This document shows positions 57,701 through 58,293 of a stretch of DNA of 58,293 bases, piece by piece; the stretch's first letter is position 1; every line of letters begins with the position of its first letter. Location: positions 1-58,293 of the forward strand of contig JAFXEU010000094.1 in assembly GCA_017520845.1 (NCBI GenBank). The letters run 5' to 3'. The position numbers were made by a program, and so were the translations under genes. This DNA is from Kiritimatiellia bacterium (GTDB lineage Bacteria > Verrucomicrobiota > Kiritimatiellia > RFP12 > UBA1067). The notes beneath the pieces are model-generated. The model searched no databases. It saw only the letters and a list, made by a program, of their open reading frames with translations, and was not told the origin of the DNA.

Positions 57701-58293
57701 GCACCTATGGCCGTGTTAAGAGCGGGAATATACGAATATTTCACAGCCCTGTCGCCGCCGCTCGTGATGACCTTCGCGTAGAGGACTATAACATCAGGAT
57801 TTTGCGCCCGCGCCGCCGCGATGATGCGAGCATGCGCATTCGTAACAGCGGCAATGATAGCCTCTTCACTCATAGGCGTTGGAGAAAGATTTGTATCTCC
57901 GGCATTGTAGTTATGCCCGGCATGCAGAAGAAGAATATCTGCCGCGACCGCTGACGCATGAGATTCGTATTGAGCGGCAATTTCTACGGCATTCTTTCCA
58001 CTATACCCTTCACACGGATTATTAGAGCCCCAGGACGCATCAGCTCTGGTACCCTTCCACTCAACATTCCATCCAAGCTCATTAAAGCGACTTTCAAGCG
58101 CAATACGATGAGCAGTAAAATTAGAACTTCCCTGCGTAATTGAATCGCCCACCGCGCAAACAGAAACCGCAACAGCATTAAAAGAAAAAGCAACAGCAAA
58201 CAAAAAGGCTAATAAATTCCCAAACCTCCAACTCGATCCTCCAACTCTTACCTCTTCACTCTTAACTCTTAACTTTAAACTATTACCCCCCCC
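54709..58293 (-). CDS. Secreted SGNH/GDSL esterase with beta-helix repeats (5' end outside window)
   Basis: The frame is open from the right edge. Past the G run, the visible start encodes NSLKLRVKSEEVRVGGSSWR, then a signal segment (LLAFLFAVAFSFNAVAVSVC). An SGNH hydrolase covers about the next 230 residues: GDSITQG (Ser), GYSGKN (Gly), HAGHNY (Asn) and SDCVHPNATG (Asp/His). A discoidin-like segment follows (LYGSNDSSSYN), then autotransporter-associated beta-strand repeats (LNRGTVEV, LNGGTLKT, FNGGTLKAN). The last 90 residues are nearly the same as in the gene at 20741 and end in FKVIVR. The true ATG is outside the window. Role inferred: surface glycan esterase. Confidence 0.85.
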   Translation of the reverse strand, partial: GGGNSLKLRVKSEEVRVGGSSWRFGNLLAFLFAVAFSFNAVAVSVCAVGDSITQGSSNFTAHRIALESRFNELGWNVEWKGTRADASWGSNNPCEGYSGKNAVEIAAQYESHASAVAADILLLHAGHNYNAGDTNLSPTPMSEEAIIAAVTNAHARIIAAARAQNPDVIVLYAKVITSGGDRAVKYSYIPALNTAIGALADELNTNVSPVICVDMADEWDYATDCVSDCVHPNATGAAKMADKWMAAILPLVAEWLLNVDGANNSWIVTENTVLTSDRTVGALTVNAGVKLDLNGYKLTCSSVNGSGTITSTVKSGDVDVTSPSGTFTMVSPSAYTKGPVSNIFNDNTYYSQGDKDRLLLDLNKSAQKLPLIIDYDFGDGNKKVVNAYKIYAAWRERAPKAWTLYGSNDSSSYNSTTDDGWTAIHSVSGETSWTKSVGKNYESESRSYGCINSTSYRYYRLKITEHVGSNSYFELVQLEYFSTTPGELHLNVASGEEAQWPASITFSGNVKVVKEGAGTLESSDDMNINAPELVIAGGTVKCAKVMRLAQTSGKSVDVTVAEGGTLYSGGILAIGCGGTAATLTVNGGDVYSGGQMRVGNNGSSTATLNLNRGTVEVKNDQACGLPTAGSGVLNLNGGTLKTCRLFCNSAGNGTLNFNGGTLKANARDTNAGGLIHSGVTVNVGENGGTIDSGSLAITVGAAIYGEGAMRFKGGSSVTLSGASNHTGGTTVELGTKLVAANETAKTSILGNLAVDGITYTEDTLNIPVFQYTSDLTDPDDRVHVSFLNCGEGTAAKISGAQIFVDFVAPAWELDADHLTWSGLVAKYGSPASDARVIIKADTDYTLTIDHNVTVGELVFTGSGKATLAVNSGCTLAKTGSGTALWSLDNASTGTISVNAGTLKVKSVTGTGTSQTIRVKRGATFDLNGVSGITVNVILEEGATFVNTGNAISYNADQTVKIILEGDATVKTENDMGLIAPDRNKSELNLGSHILTLKGGNTFRLCNTAVVGSGKIRVTNSGKLTVMASSDGAAGNYSSGGDNYELVMESGSTLTIGNYQSLTVKNFTNNGEITTKHKGTLIVKGILAPGNEIPVLTLADGATIKASATQVQTVSSTFSASGTITIDASEIMKDQLKVAGKTGIPVLTVPAVPSDAKWKVTGVKVDSVRAKWRVNEDGTKTLYIARSDGFKVIVR
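58286..58293. repeat. G-run (at least 8) at the start of a second SGNH surface gene, cut by the window edge
   Basis: Eight C on the plus strand run to the end of the window. The adjoining bases (GGTAATAGTTTAAAGTT on the minus strand) are the same as at 24379-24400. As in that gene, lengths of 7, 10 or 13 would be in frame with a start like MNLITCKKSR. The full length and the ON/OFF state cannot be read here. Confidence 0.75.

Overview
The window looks like part of a chromosome of a gut-type anaerobe of the Verrucomicrobiota/Kiritimatiellota kind. That placement is an inference. It rests on secreted proteins rich in autotransporter-associated beta-strand repeats, a cysteine-type sulfatase, GH10/GH92/GH97 glycosidases without any SusC/SusD pair, FAD-dependent oxidoreductases with signal peptides, and an RnfC subunit. 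Almost every gene is on the minus strand. Only a 5' fragment at the left edge, pnuC and a broken DUF4143 gene read on the plus strand. No rRNA, tRNA, CRISPR array, integrase or transposase was seen.

Region 1 (1-15.4 kb) is mostly core genome. Reading right to left it holds a sulfatase and a MATE-like membrane protein, rnfC followed by a GH10 xylanase, metG, a tight TadC/FHA/PEGA/tlyA run with 4-nt overlaps, an aconitase, and a YkgJ-type cysteine-cluster protein. Several promoters carry an extended -10 (TGnTATAAT), and two of these lie so close to a start codon that leaderless transcripts are plausible.

Region 2 (15.5-58.3 kb) is an accessory polysaccharide-use and surface-protein region. It has four large beta-helix type secreted proteins (three with an SGNH/GDSL esterase domain), a GH92, two GH97 paralogues plus the 3' remnant of a third, a glycerophosphodiesterase, a BSP-type metallopeptidase, a metallophosphoesterase, a thioredoxin-like protein and two secreted FAD oxidoreductases. 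Three complete ATPase genes and one broken one, of four different families, sit between them.

Three signals deserve attention. First, five promoters in region 2 share the same architecture: two direct copies of an 18-bp motif (GTGACAGNNNTTTGCAAT) with a 23-bp period, always exactly 32 bp upstream of a TGTTAAAAT-type extended -10. This looks like a regulon driven by one activator. Second, surface protein genes share a leader and an N-terminus (M-S/N-LITCK). In one of them this start runs into a run of 11 G that puts it out of frame with its 1200-residue body; 10 G would restore the frame exactly. A second gene enters a G run of the same context at the right edge of the window. This is the signature of phase variation. 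Third, degenerate short repeats (GGTAGC, GTTAGTC, GGTGAA, GGGGAAC types) form hairpin-capable elements after operon ends and have also entered coding regions.

Taken together, region 2 reads as a co-regulated set for attacking host or plant glycans, with surface beta-helix proteins whose expression can be switched by slippage. Function beyond family level is inferred throughout.
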